A stretch of DNA of 64,000 nucleotides from JAAXHB01 sp965214945. Its GTDB lineage: Bacteria; Actinomycetota; Acidimicrobiia; Acidimicrobiales; Aldehydirespiratoraceae. The stretch spans positions 496,001 through 560,000 of the forward strand of contig OZ244029.1 in the NCBI GenBank assembly GCA_965214945.1. Reading direction: 5' to 3'. Below the pieces are notes generated by a model. That model was not told the DNA's origin, ran no database searches, and saw only the letters and a program-made list of their open reading frames with translations. This document shows, piece by piece, positions 26,050 through 35,275 of this stretch (position 1 is the first letter of the stretch; each line of letters starts with the position of its first letter). The position numbers and the translations under genes are program-made.

Positions 26050-27864
26050 TCAAATTGGCAGGGTCTGCTGACCCTCGCCGACTGCCGGGCCGCCGGGCGC
26101 TTCCAGCGCCCGGCGGGCGCGTGCGATTGCCTCCCGGACGGCAGCGGCTTCGCGCTCGGTGTCTCGCGGCGCCGGCGCCGGAGCGGCGATCGCCGACAGC
26201 CAGGGCGAGGGCCGGCGCCTGACGAGCCTGTCTCCGACGACGCGCCGGTCGCACCACATCACATGCAGCTGGCGCGCGGCCCGGGTGATCGCCACGCCCA
26301 GCAGTCTGCGCTCCTCGGCGCGCTGAGCAGCGCTCGGCGTCCGTATCGGTACGAGGCCGTCCTCCAGCCCCACGATGTGGACGATCTGCCATTGCAAACC
26401 TTTAGCGGCGTGGAACGTCATCAGGTGAACGCCGTCGCGTCCGTCCGCCGACGTCTCGCCGAAGCGGATCTCGGTCAGGAACGACCTGACGGTGGCATCG
26501 GGGTCGAGAGCCAGGTGGTCGTCGGCGAAGCCGAGGAAGGCCTCTATACGCGCCTGCGCCTGATCGGTGCGCAGCGCACGCGGCATCTGCTGCCCACGGG
26601 ACTTCGCCGCGTCTTCCGACATCGCCACGCGGGCGTCGATCACCGCGGCGGCCAAGCCGGCGCTGCGGGGCCAATCTCGGATGAGCTGTTGGATCTCCGG
26701 CCACTGGAGCAGGTCGCCGTCGGTTCTGGTGACCACCGGGACGCCGTGGTTCAGCAGCGCCTTTCGTAGCGGCGCAAGCTGGCGGTTGGTGCGGGCGAGC
26801 ACCGCCTGCGTGCGCCACGGCGCGCCCGGAAGCTGACTGTGCCGCACCGCGCGGGCCAGTGTCGCCGCCTCGTCGTCGCCGTGGCAGACGGTCACCACGG
26901 GCTCGGTCTCCGATGGTTTCACAGCGATCTGCGCCGGTCTGTCGAGCACCCGCGCCGCGGCAGCCAGGATCTCCGGCGCCGAGCGGAAATTCGTCCGCAG
27001 GCTCACCACCGCGCATCCCGGAAAATGGTCGCCCACATAGCGGATCAGATCGGGGTCGGATCCGTTCCAACCGTAAATGGCCTGGTCGGGATCGCCGACC
27101 ATCACCAGAGTCGAGTCGTCACCGAGCCACGACTTCAGCAGCTCAAACTGCAGCGGGTTGACGTCTTGGAACTCGTCAACGAACAGGTGTTGGTTGAGCC
27201 AGCGCTGAGCCCTCGCGTGGGCCGGTTGGTCTCGCATCAGGAGGCGGCACCGGTTCAGTACGTCGTTGAAGTCCAACACTCGCCGCTTGAGCTTCGCCGC
27301 CTGGTAGCGGGAGAACACCGACGCGAAGCGGGCCGCTGAGCCGAGCGGCGGACGCCTGCGGGCAGTTTCGGCCCGTTGCTGGTAATAGTCGGGAGACACC
27401 AGCTGAGCCTGCGCCCAGTTGATCTCGTTGACGACGCTGCGCACATCGTTGCGGCGCGCGGCGACCCCTCTGCTACTGAGCAGCTCAGAGATCAGCACGG
27501 CGCCGCTGCCGATCACCGGTCGGGGATCTCGGCGCCTGTCGGCGTCGTAACGGCGCAGTTGCGCCAGCGCGGCCGAGTGAAACGTCCCCGCCCTCACGGC
27601 GTCTCGCAGCCCCAGCCGACGCAGCCGCGACCGCAGTTCACGAGCAGCGCGCCGGGTGAACGTCACCGCGAGCACCCGGTTGGCATCAATCTCGCCGTGG
27701 CGCACATGCCACGCGATGCGTTGTGTCAGCACCCGCGTCTTGCCAGACCCCGCGCCGGCGACGATGCACAGCGGCGAAGCTCTAGTGGTGACAGCGTTGC
27801 GCTGCTCGGCGGTCAGTCCCGCCGTCAACCGGTCGCCGCCTCTTGCTATGCGGCTGCCCGCCAT
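26050..27864 (-). CDS. UvrD/PcrA-like superfamily 1 DNA helicase
   Basis: A 604-residue 3'-5' DNA helicase with all SF1A motifs: Walker A VAGAGSGKTRVL, motif II DEFQDVN, motif III GDPDQAIYGWNG, motif IV RTNFRS, motif V MTFHAAKGLQWQ and motif VI GVAITRAARQL. The length and spacing resemble mycobacterial UvrD2 without its C-terminal HRDC and Cys domains. It would unwind DNA in repair. It runs convergently to the antiporter gene, with only four bases between the neighbouring duplication and its stop. Confidence 0.9.
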   Translation of the reverse strand: MAGSRIARGGDRLTAGLTAEQRNAVTTRASPLCIVAGAGSGKTRVLTQRIAWHVRHGEIDANRVLAVTFTRRAARELRSRLRRLGLRDAVRAGTFHSAALAQLRRYDADRRRDPRPVIGSGAVLISELLSSRGVAARRNDVRSVVNEINWAQAQLVSPDYYQQRAETARRRPPLGSAARFASVFSRYQAAKLKRRVLDFNDVLNRCRLLMRDQPAHARAQRWLNQHLFVDEFQDVNPLQFELLKSWLGDDSTLVMVGDPDQAIYGWNGSDPDLIRYVGDHFPGCAVVSLRTNFRSAPEILAAAARVLDRPAQIAVKPSETEPVVTVCHGDDEAATLARAVRHSQLPGAPWRTQAVLARTNRQLAPLRKALLNHGVPVVTRTDGDLLQWPEIQQLIRDWPRSAGLAAAVIDARVAMSEDAAKSRGQQMPRALRTDQAQARIEAFLGFADDHLALDPDATVRSFLTEIRFGETSADGRDGVHLMTFHAAKGLQWQIVHIVGLEDGLVPIRTPSAAQRAEERRLLGVAITRAARQLHVMWCDRRVVGDRLVRRRPSPWLSAIAAPAPAPRDTEREAAAVREAIARARRALEAPGGPAVGEGQQTLPI

Positions 27865-28000
27865 GTGTCGGAGGCTACGCCACGTTGCTGTGCGCGGTTC
27901 CGTTACTTTCGTGCTGCCACAGCTCTAGAGGAATTCCACCTCCTTCGGCACTCCGGTTGCTGTGCGCGGTTCCGCTGCCTCGCTCCGCTACCTTCGCGCT

Positions 28001-28345
28001 GTGTTCAATGTCGGAAGGGCTGAATTCGAGCGCCTCGTCGGCGACGCCCTCGACTCGCTGCCCTCCGAGCTGGCCGAGCTGATGGACAACATCGTGGTGG
28101 TCGTCGAGGAAGCCAACGCCGACCAAGAGCTGTTGGGGCTGTACGAGGGCGTGCCCCTCACCGAGCGCGAGAACTACGGCGGCATGACCATGCCCGACCG
28201 GGTGACTGTCTACCGCCGCCCGATCTGCGAGATCTGCGACACCGAGCAAGAGCTGCGCGAGGAGGTCGCGGTTACGGTCATCCACGAGATAGCCCACCAT
28301 TTCGGCATCGACGACCGCACCCTCCACGATCTCGGCTGGGCCTGA
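28001..28345 (+). CDS. Metallopeptidase-family (zincin-like, DUF1025) protein
   Basis: A 114-residue protein with the zinc-binding HEIAHHFGID motif (HExxHxxGxx[DH]) near the C-terminus and the conserved LGLYEGVPLTER block ahead of it. Both are typical of the small zincin-like metallopeptidase family common in actinobacteria, whose physiological substrate is unknown. The GTG at 28001 gives the usual family length. The last 12 codons and stop are duplicated immediately downstream. Confidence 0.85.
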   Translation: MFNVGRAEFERLVGDALDSLPSELAELMDNIVVVVEEANADQELLGLYEGVPLTERENYGGMTMPDRVTVYRRPICEICDTEQELREEVAVTVIHEIAHHFGIDDRTLHDLGWA

Positions 28346-28384
28346 ATCGACGACCGTACTCTTCACGATCTCGGCTGGGCCTGA
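28307..28384. repeat. 39-bp tandem duplication spanning the zincin gene stop codon
   Basis: Copies at 28307-28345 and 28346-28384 differ at three bases, all C/T. The first ends exactly with the TGA stop, and the second reproduces the C-terminal codons and the stop. Confidence 0.9.
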
Positions 28385-28472
28385 GCCGACCACGGCCTGA
28401 GCCGCCCGGTCTGAGTCGCCCGCGGTCGTGTCGTGGTGTCACGCTGCCCGGCGCCCGCCGCGGTGTGAGGGC

Positions 28473-29651
28473 TCAGCCGTACACGAATCGGCGGCCGCGG
28501 CCACGCCGGTTCCAGGTGACCGTCGTGTTCAGCAGGAAATTGACCACCGACGCAACGCACAGGCCGATGCCGTTGTTGACCGCCGCGGCGATCCCCGCGC
28601 TGACGGATGCGCCGGGGAAGCCGTTGCGGTGCAGAAGCTGGAACACCGAAAGCTGAACGAACACTCCGACGGCCGACACGGCCTGGAAGCGGGCGAGCCC
28701 CCCGAGCAGCGCCCAGCCCCGATAGCGGTCTTCGTAGAACGTCAGGTAGTTGTTGGCGAAGAAATTGCTCACGATGCTGAGCTGGATGCCGAGCAACGCC
28801 GAGGCGTAGATCGGGTTGAGGTCGGGGGTGAAGCTCAGGTCGAAGCGGGGCAGTCCCGCCAGCTCGCCCGCCGCGTATCCGGCCAGGCTGACCGCCACGC
28901 CGCTGAGCCCGACCAGGCAGTACACCAGAAACACCGGCGAAATCGTCCGACCGAAGCGCAGGTCGAGCACCGCTATCAGGTAGTTCAAAGCGATGGCTGG
29001 CGACAGCTTCGTTTCTCCGTGGCGCCGGCGTCGGAACCGGTATCCCACCTCGGCCACGGTCAGCTCGTCGCTGCGGCCGATGAACTCCAGCAGGATCTTG
29101 AAGCCCCTCGGGTTAACCGTGGGAGCGATCCGCTCATAGGCGCGCCGGCTGATCGCGAAATACCCGCTGAGCGGGTCGGTGGTGCGGCCCGAACGCGGCA
29201 CGAGCAGCCGTGCGAGGCCCGCAGCGAGCCAGCTCGCTATACGCCGCCGCCGGGTCCACCGTCCGTAAGAGCCGCTGTCCCCGGAGCGGGTGCAGATGCA
29301 CACGTCCGCGCCCTCATCGAGCACCGAGGCGACTATCTCCGGCAGCGCCTTCTCGTCGTGCTGGCCGTCGGCGTCGATCACGGCCAATGCCGCGCCCTCG
29401 GCTGCGGCCATGCCGGTCATCACCGCTGAGGAGAGCCCCCGGTCGCCCATCCGGCGGATGAGCCGCACGGCAGGGTCGCTGTCGCTGAGTCGGCGAGCTA
29501 TGCGCCAGGTGCCGTCGGGGCTGTCGTCGTCCACGACGATGATCTCATGGGGCAAGCCTGCCAGGGCGACGCGCAGCCGCTGCACTGTCTCGGCGATGTT
29601 CTCGGCCTCGTTGTAAGTCGGGACGATCACCGAGACCCGCGGCACCCCCAT
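28473..29651 (-). CDS. GT2 glycosyltransferase (dolichol-phosphate-mannose-synthase-like) fused to a GtrA-like membrane domain
   Basis: A 392-residue protein. Residues 1-235 form a GT-A glycosyltransferase domain (VIVPTYNEAENI, VVDDDSPDGT, then the metal-binding VIDADGQHDEKALPEI). About 245-385 contain four hydrophobic helices typical of GtrA/DPMS. It would transfer mannose or glucose from a nucleotide sugar to polyprenyl phosphate on the inner face of the membrane, and the GtrA part may help flip it. It stands alone, and its upstream region holds 32-bp tandem repeats. Confidence 0.87.
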   Translation of the reverse strand: MGVPRVSVIVPTYNEAENIAETVQRLRVALAGLPHEIIVVDDDSPDGTWRIARRLSDSDPAVRLIRRMGDRGLSSAVMTGMAAAEGAALAVIDADGQHDEKALPEIVASVLDEGADVCICTRSGDSGSYGRWTRRRRIASWLAAGLARLLVPRSGRTTDPLSGYFAISRRAYERIAPTVNPRGFKILLEFIGRSDELTVAEVGYRFRRRRHGETKLSPAIALNYLIAVLDLRFGRTISPVFLVYCLVGLSGVAVSLAGYAAGELAGLPRFDLSFTPDLNPIYASALLGIQLSIVSNFFANNYLTFYEDRYRGWALLGGLARFQAVSAVGVFVQLSVFQLLHRNGFPGASVSAGIAAAVNNGIGLCVASVVNFLLNTTVTWNRRGRGRRFVYG

Positions 29652-29661
29652 AGCCTTTAAA

Positions 29662-29807
29662 GATAGGGCTCGTCCGTGTTGGCGTTGATTCCCGTGCCGG
29701 CGTTGATCGGGGATAGGGCCCGCCCGTGATGGCGTTGATCGGGGATAGGGCCCGTCCGTGATGGCGTTGATCGGGGATAGGGCCCGCCTGTGACGGCGGT
29801 TGAGCTA
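29662..29807. repeat. About four copies of a 32-bp tandem repeat upstream of the glycosyltransferase and the TPP riboswitch
   Basis: Units beginning GATAGGGC start at 29662, 29712, 29744 and 29776. The last three are spaced exactly 32 bp apart; the first is separated by an 18-bp insertion. They lie between divergent promoters. No spacers of CRISPR type are present. Confidence 0.85.
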
Positions 29808-29854
29808 GTGGCGCGGCTGAGCCGGTCCGCGCGGTAACATAGACAGCGACAACT

Positions 29855-29956
29855 GAGACCGGGGAGCTCGGGGCAGCCGGGCTGAGAGGGCGTCCAAGCC
29901 GATTGCGGCGGTGGCGTCGACCCGCAGACCTGATCTGGATAATGCCAGCGGAGGAA
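29855..29956 (+). promoter_or_regulatory. TPP riboswitch (THI element)
   Basis: The conserved thi-box blocks appear in order: GGGGAGC at 29861, GGCTGAGAGGG at 29879-29890, GACCCGCAGACCTGATCTGG at 29919-29938 and ATAATGCCAGCGGAGGAAG just before the thiB ATG at 29961. Known TPP riboswitches fold on thiamine diphosphate and repress the downstream gene. The final GGAGGA doubles as the thiB ribosome-binding site, which suggests translational control by RBS occlusion. Confidence 0.95.
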
Positions 29957-29960
29957 GACC

Positions 29961-31025
29961 ATGAACCGAATCACCTTCAACCAGGCGATCCGGCCCGTCG
30001 CCCTGGCAGCGGTCTTCGCCGTACTGGCGCTCGGCTGCAGCGGCGACCCGGCCTCACAGGAGCCCGGCGGAACGGTCACGCTGCTGACGCATGACTCGTT
30101 CGCCCTGTCGGATGAGACGCTGGAGGCCTTCACGGAGGCGTCCGGCATCGCAGTGGAGGTGCTCGCGGTCGGCGACGCCGGCCAGCTCGTAGCAGAGGCG
30201 GTGCTCACTGCCGACAACCCGCTGGGCGATGCGCTGTTCGGCATCGACAACACTTTCTTGCAGCGCGGCCTCGACGCAGGAATCTTCGAGCCCTACGAAT
30301 CACCGGGCCTCGCCGACGTGCCCGACCACTTCGAACTCGACCCGCAGCACCGCGTGACGCCGGTCGACTTCGGCGATGTGTGCCTCAACTACTGGATCGA
30401 CGCCTTCGAAGGCGACGACACGCCGCCCGCCCCGGACTCTCTCGACGACCTCACCGACCCCGCCTACGCCGACCTATTAGTGGTGCAAAGCCCGGAGACG
30501 TCATCACCGGGGCTGGCTTTCATGCTTACCACCATCGACCGCTACGCCGACGGCTGGCGCGACTACTGGGTCGACCTGCGGGCCAACGGCGTGTCGGTGA
30601 CGGCCGGCTGGGAGGACGCCTACTACGGCGAGTTCATCGCCGGCGGCGGCGACCGGCCGATCGTCGTGTCGTACGCTTCGAGCCCGCCCGCGGAGGTGAT
30701 CTACTCCGACCCGCCGGTCGACGAGCCGCCTACCGGCGTCATCACTGACAGCTGCTACCGCCAGATCGAGTTCGTCGGCGTGCTGACCGGCGCTGAGAAC
30801 CCGCTCGGTGCGCAGGCCCTGATCGACTTCATGCTCACGCCCCAATACCAGAACGACATTCCGCTCAATATGTTCGTGTTCCCCGTGGCCGAGTCGGCGA
30901 CGCTTCCCGAGGTGTTCGAGGCGCACGCCCAGATCGCTGAAAACCCGAGGATGCTCGATCCCGCCGAGATCGAGGTGTGGCGCGACGCATGGACCGACCT
31001 GTGGGTGATGACGGTGCTTCGCTGA
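29961..31025 (+). CDS. thiB: Thiamine ABC transporter substrate-binding lipoprotein ThiB
   Basis: A 354-residue lipoprotein. The signal peptide ends in ALGC (Cys26), followed by a periplasmic-binding-protein type II fold with TVTLLTHDSFALSDE at the mature start and FGDVCLNYWIDAF centrally, as in ThiB/TbpA. It binds thiamine or its phosphates outside the membrane and delivers them to ThiP. It lies directly behind a TPP riboswitch and overlaps the next gene, forming the thiBPQ operon. Confidence 0.93.
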   Translation: MNRITFNQAIRPVALAAVFAVLALGCSGDPASQEPGGTVTLLTHDSFALSDETLEAFTEASGIAVEVLAVGDAGQLVAEAVLTADNPLGDALFGIDNTFLQRGLDAGIFEPYESPGLADVPDHFELDPQHRVTPVDFGDVCLNYWIDAFEGDDTPPAPDSLDDLTDPAYADLLVVQSPETSSPGLAFMLTTIDRYADGWRDYWVDLRANGVSVTAGWEDAYYGEFIAGGGDRPIVVSYASSPPAEVIYSDPPVDEPPTGVITDSCYRQIEFVGVLTGAENPLGAQALIDFMLTPQYQNDIPLNMFVFPVAESATLPEVFEAHAQIAENPRMLDPAEIEVWRDAWTDLWVMTVLR

Positions 31026-32764
31026 GGCACGCCGCAGGCGTTGCGGGCGCCGCGGCCCGCAACGCACCAGCGGCGCTGGCGGGGGCCTTCATAGCGCTGT
31101 TCTTCGCATGGCCGGTGCTCGGGGTGGTGGCCCGAGGCCTCAGCGACGGATTCATCGGCCCGGTCGCGGATGTGTTCGCCTCGCCCTCCAAGCGTTCGGT
31201 GCTGTGGTTCACCGTCTGGCAGGCAGCGGCGTCCACGGCGCTGTGCGTTGCGGTAGCGCTCCCCGCGGCCTCCTCCGTGGCCCGACTCAAGTTCCGTGGC
31301 CGCCGCGTGGTGAGGGCGCTGGTGACGGTGCCGTTCGTGCTGCCGACGGTGGTGGTGGCCGCCGCCTTCGAGGGCCTCTTCGACCGCTTCGGCCTCGCCG
31401 ACGACGACGGCCTGAGTCTGCGCCACACCGTTTGGGCCATCCTCGCGGCCCACGTCTTCTTCAACTACGCGGTGGTGCTGCGCACTGTGAGCGCCCACTG
31501 GTCGGCTCTCGACGCACGAGTGGAGGACCAGGCCCGCGTTCTGGGCGCCAGCAGGCTCCGGGTGTTTCAGACGGTGACGCTGCCGCGGCTTGCGCCGGCG
31601 CTGGCCGCGGCCGCCGCCATCGTGTTCCTGTTCTCGTTCACCTCCTTCGGCGTGGTTCTGGTGCTGGGCGGGCCCGCCCGGGCCACGCTCGAAACCGAGA
31701 TCTACCGCTACGCCATCGTCAGGCTCGACCTCACGACCGCCGCAGCCCTGGCCGTGGTGCAGCTCGCAGCCGTGGCCGCGCTCGTGGCCGCCTCCAACGC
31801 GCTGGAGCGGCGCCGGGCCAGCGCCGAGCCGACCATTGGCGCTGCCGCTCCCCGCAAGTCGAAGGTCGGTCTGGCTGCCAACCTGACGGTGATGGCTGTG
31901 ATCCTGGGATTGCCCATTGCTGTTATGGTCGAGCGCTCTGTTGTCGCTGCCCGCCCCGGCGGCGGTCTGTCGTATTCGCTTCGCAACTACGCCGCGCTCG
32001 CCGACCGGGTGGCGCTGCTGCCCGACACTGCGCTCGCTGCGCTCGGCAACTCTCTGCGATTCGCGGTGCCTGCGACGGCCATCGCGCTCTTGGTGGGAGG
32101 ATCAGCGGCCCTGGCTGTCACACGTGGCGCGTCCGCCGGCAGCGCGCACCCGAAGGGTTACAGTCCCGGCCGGCGACGTTCATCGCGGGCCGCCGGCCGG
32201 GGCCGGGCAGCGGGTCGGGCCGGGCGCCGTCTCTTGGACGCCGCGTTGACGCTGCCGCTCGGCGTGTCCGCAGTGACGGTCGGCCTCGGCTTTCTGCTGG
32301 TGCTCGACCGCCCGCCGCTCGACCTGCGTGCCTCGGCCGTGGCCGTGCCTATCGCTCACGCCGTGGTGGGAGTGCCTTTCGTGGTGCGGACGCTGGTGCC
32401 GGTGCTACGCACCGTAAGTCCTCGCCAGCGAGAGGCCGCCGCGGTGCTGGGGGCCTCACCGCGGCGGACGCGCCGCGAGATCGACCTTCCCGTGGCGGCG
32501 CGCGGCCTGGCGGTGGGCGCCGGGTTCGCTTTCGCGGTGTCGCTCGGAGAGTTCGGCGCCACGTCGTTCATCCCGCGCCGCGCCGAGACGCTGACCGCTC
32601 CGCTGGCGCTGTTCCGCCTGCTGGGCACGCCCGGGACCGCGCTTCGGGGCCAGGCGATGGCCCTTGCCGTGACGCTGATGGCGCTGACTGCCGCCGCGGT
32701 GCTGGTAATCGACCTGCTGGGCGACCGCGGCCGCGGTACCGACACGGTGCAGGGGGCGTTCTGA
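30989..32764 (+). CDS. thiP: Thiamine ABC transporter permease ThiP (fused two-domain)
   Basis: About 590 residues with two homologous permease halves of roughly six membrane segments each. Each carries an EAA-like coupling loop (EDQARVLGASRLRVFQTVTLP and REAAAVLGASPRRTRREIDLP). The halves are joined by a basic Arg/Gly-rich cytoplasmic insert (about residues 385-415), which is unusual. It forms the transport path for thiamine. The start is uncertain: ATG 30989, GTG 30977 and GTG 31001 are all in frame and overlap the thiB end. Confidence 0.9.
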   Translation: MDRPVGDDGASLRHAAGVAGAAARNAPAALAGAFIALFFAWPVLGVVARGLSDGFIGPVADVFASPSKRSVLWFTVWQAAASTALCVAVALPAASSVARLKFRGRRVVRALVTVPFVLPTVVVAAAFEGLFDRFGLADDDGLSLRHTVWAILAAHVFFNYAVVLRTVSAHWSALDARVEDQARVLGASRLRVFQTVTLPRLAPALAAAAAIVFLFSFTSFGVVLVLGGPARATLETEIYRYAIVRLDLTTAAALAVVQLAAVAALVAASNALERRRASAEPTIGAAAPRKSKVGLAANLTVMAVILGLPIAVMVERSVVAARPGGGLSYSLRNYAALADRVALLPDTALAALGNSLRFAVPATAIALLVGGSAALAVTRGASAGSAHPKGYSPGRRRSSRAAGRGRAAGRAGRRLLDAALTLPLGVSAVTVGLGFLLVLDRPPLDLRASAVAVPIAHAVVGVPFVVRTLVPVLRTVSPRQREAAAVLGASPRRTRREIDLPVAARGLAVGAGFAFAVSLGEFGATSFIPRRAETLTAPLALFRLLGTPGTALRGQAMALAVTLMALTAAAVLVIDLLGDRGRGTDTVQGAF

Positions 32765-32766
32765 GG

Positions 32767-33921
32767 ATGCTGGCGGTGCGGGGTGCCACGGTCTGCTTCG
32801 GCCCGAAGCGGGCTTTGGACGCCCTCGACCTGGAAGTGGCCGAGGGCGAGGTCGTCGCCGTACTGGGGCCCAGCGGATGCGGCAAGAGCACGCTGCTGCG
32901 CGCCGTGGCCGGTCTTCAGGATCTCGACGCCGGCGAGATCCGCTGGAACGGGGCCGACCTGGCTGGCGTGCCCGTTCACCGGCGCGATTTCGGGCTGATG
33001 TTCCAAGACCACGCCCTGTTCTCACACCGTGACGTGGCCACCAACATCGCCTTCGGGCTCAAAATGCGCCGAGTATCGCGGGTGCTCCAGTCCCGCCGCG
33101 TGCGGGAGATGCTCGCACTGGTGGGACTCACCGGCTACAGGGCTCGGGCTATTGCCACGCTGTCGGGCGGAGAGGCGCAGCGGGTGGCTCTGGCCCGCAC
33201 CCTGGCAGCAGAGCCACGGCTGCTGATGCTCGACGAGCCTCTGGGCTCGCTAGACCGCGGCTTGCGCGACGATCTGGCCAAGGAGCTGAGGGCGCTGCTG
33301 CGCGAGCTGGGGGCCACCGTGCTTCACGTGACCCACGACCACGACGAGGCCTTCGCCGTGGCCGACCGAGTGGCGGTGATGGCCGCGGGCCAGATAGCCC
33401 GAATCGGCAAACCGTCGGAGATCTGGCGGGATCCCCGGCGTGAGGACGTGGCGAGGTTCCTGGGCCACGAGAACATAGTCAGCGTCGGTGCCGGCGGGAG
33501 AGTCGGTTGGGGCAGCCTCGACGCGCCGCCGGGCCGTGTGGTGCTGCGCTCCGACGCGTTCACACCCGCCGCCGACCCCAGGCCATTCACACCCGCGGCC
33601 GATCCCAAGCCGCCTGCCGCCGAGCTCAGGCCCCCTGCGGCCGACCCCAAGCCCCCTGCGGCCGGCGCCAATGCCGCCGATCCGGGCGCTCAGCCACGCA
33701 ACCAGGTCGCTGGCGTGGTCGCGGATGTGCGCTTCCGCGGCGACCGCTTCGAGTTGCGTCTGCGGACGGAGCCCGGCTCGGTCGAGCTGGTGGTGCTCGA
33801 CGCGCGCGATGCCACGGCCGGAGACTGGAGGCGCTACCGGATCGACCCCGCGGCGGTGCCTGAGGTCATCCCGGACCCTGCGGTCATCCCGGATGAAGCC
33901 TCGGAGACCCGCGTCCGGTGA
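32767..33921 (+). CDS. thiQ: Thiamine ABC transporter ATPase ThiQ-like
   Basis: A 384-residue ABC ATPase: Walker A GPSGCGKSTLL, Q-loop FGLMFQDHALF, signature LSGGEAQR, Walker B LLMLDEPLGSLD and H-loop VTHDHDE. After the nucleotide-binding domain (1-230) comes an extension with proline-rich repeats of the form TPAADP/PPAADPKPPAA and then a TOBE-like beta domain, longer than Escherichia ThiQ. The ATG at 32767 lies two bases after the thiP stop. It powers thiamine import. Its 3' end overlaps the convergent MFS gene by 38 bp. Confidence 0.9.
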   Translation: MLAVRGATVCFGPKRALDALDLEVAEGEVVAVLGPSGCGKSTLLRAVAGLQDLDAGEIRWNGADLAGVPVHRRDFGLMFQDHALFSHRDVATNIAFGLKMRRVSRVLQSRRVREMLALVGLTGYRARAIATLSGGEAQRVALARTLAAEPRLLMLDEPLGSLDRGLRDDLAKELRALLRELGATVLHVTHDHDEAFAVADRVAVMAAGQIARIGKPSEIWRDPRREDVARFLGHENIVSVGAGGRVGWGSLDAPPGRVVLRSDAFTPAADPRPFTPAADPKPPAAELRPPAADPKPPAAGANAADPGAQPRNQVAGVVADVRFRGDRFELRLRTEPGSVELVVLDARDATAGDWRRYRIDPAAVPEVIPDPAVIPDEASETRVR

Positions 33922-35227
33922 ACCAGGCCACGCCACCGGCGGCTACCAGGATCAGCGCTGTCATCCCCGCCCAGTGGCTGAAGGAGTGATAGCCGACCTT
34001 CTCCATCGCGAACCCCGCGAACAGCCCGGACACGGCGCCTCCCAGCGTCATGATCATGTCTGCCGCGCCTTGCACCTCAACGCGCTCGCTCGCGGGGTAC
34101 GCGCTCGTGAGCAGCGAGCTGCCCGATATCAGCCCGAAGCTCCATCCCAGACCGATCAGCAGCAGCCCGACGAACACGCCGAGGCTGTCGGACGGGTCGG
34201 TGTGCGAGGCCAGCTCGGCTCCGACGAACAACATCACGCCGCCGCCGGCGACCACCAGGTGCGGCCCGACCCGGTCTACCAGCCAGCCCACCACCGGCGA
34301 GAAGGCGTACATGCCGACGATGTGCAAGGAGATCACGAAGCCGATGATCCTCAGCTCATGGTCGCCGCTGCTCATGTGAAGCGGCGTCATGGTCATCACG
34401 CCGACCATCACGGCCTGACCGGTCAGCATGGCCAGCACCGCGAGGCGCGCGGCGGGCTGTGACGCGATGCGCTTGGCCACTGACAGCACCGGTGTTGCTC
34501 TTGACGAGCCGGGGGCGTCTCCGGCAGAGCCGCGGTGGGCGCGTGCGCTGGCCGGGCGCGCCCACCGGCCCGCCGAAGGAGCGATCGCGCCCGCCACCTC
34601 CAGCGGATCGGGGCGAAGCCTCAGATGTGTCACCGTCACACCCGTGGTGAACATGACAAGGCCCAGCAGATAGGGCCCCGCCAGATCCGGCAGGCCGAGC
34701 CACCCGGCTGCTGAACTCGCCGGGCCCAGAGCGATCGAAGGACCCGCCACTGCGCCGAACGTGATCGCCCACACCAGCATTCCGATGGCCCGGCCCCTGC
34801 GGTCTTCCGGCGCGAGGTCGGCGGCCGCGTAACGCGTCGACAGGTTGGCGCTCTGGCCCGCGCCGATGGCCACGATGCCCGCCACCAGGAGCGGATACAG
34901 CTCGGTAACGGCTGCGGCGGACACGGCGGCCATCCCGGCGCCTGCAATCGACCATCCCGTCACAAGCCCGCGGCGGCGCCCTCTGCGGCTCATGAGCCTG
35001 GCCAGCGGGAAAGCGGCGGCGACGCTCCCCACCGACAACGACCCCGCTGCGAGCCCTGCCAGGGTCTCGCTTCCGGTGATGTCTTCCGCCAGCACCGCAG
35101 TGGAGGCAAACGCAGCGGTGAGCGCTGCCGATGTCGGGATTACCGACCAGATCAGCACGAGCATCGTCCGGCGCTGCATCGCGGCCCGGTCTGAAGCGGC
35201 AGCGGCCGGTGCGCGAACGTCAGTCAC
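33884..35227 (-). CDS. Major facilitator superfamily (MFS) transporter
   Basis: A 447-residue protein with about 12 transmembrane segments, a cytoplasmic basic loop after helix 2 (LARLMSRRGRRRG, the MFS motif A position) and a longer central loop with Ser/Arg/Pro between the halves. It may be a drug- or metabolite-exporting MFS protein, but the substrate is unknown. It is convergent with thiQ. The N-terminus is Ala-rich; an alternative start at the internal Met of MQRRTML would remove 16 residues. Confidence 0.85.
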   Translation of the reverse strand: MTDVRAPAAAASDRAAMQRRTMLVLIWSVIPTSAALTAAFASTAVLAEDITGSETLAGLAAGSLSVGSVAAAFPLARLMSRRGRRRGLVTGWSIAGAGMAAVSAAAVTELYPLLVAGIVAIGAGQSANLSTRYAAADLAPEDRRGRAIGMLVWAITFGAVAGPSIALGPASSAAGWLGLPDLAGPYLLGLVMFTTGVTVTHLRLRPDPLEVAGAIAPSAGRWARPASARAHRGSAGDAPGSSRATPVLSVAKRIASQPAARLAVLAMLTGQAVMVGVMTMTPLHMSSGDHELRIIGFVISLHIVGMYAFSPVVGWLVDRVGPHLVVAGGGVMLFVGAELASHTDPSDSLGVFVGLLLIGLGWSFGLISGSSLLTSAYPASERVEVQGAADMIMTLGGAVSGLFAGFAMEKVGYHSFSHWAGMTALILVAAGGVAWFTGRGSPRLHPG

Positions 35228-35275
35228 GCGGATGAACTTAGCGCTGCCGCTGTTCGCCCCCGCCAGCAGCTGTGC

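Noticed and set aside
29662..29807. CRISPR array
   Set aside because: Units abut at 32-bp period with no unique spacers, and no cas genes are present.
31108..32766. Long N-terminal extension of the thiQ frame
   Set aside because: It overlaps thiP out of frame and is Arg/Gly/Ala-rich. ThiQ begins at ATG 32767, two bases after the thiP stop.
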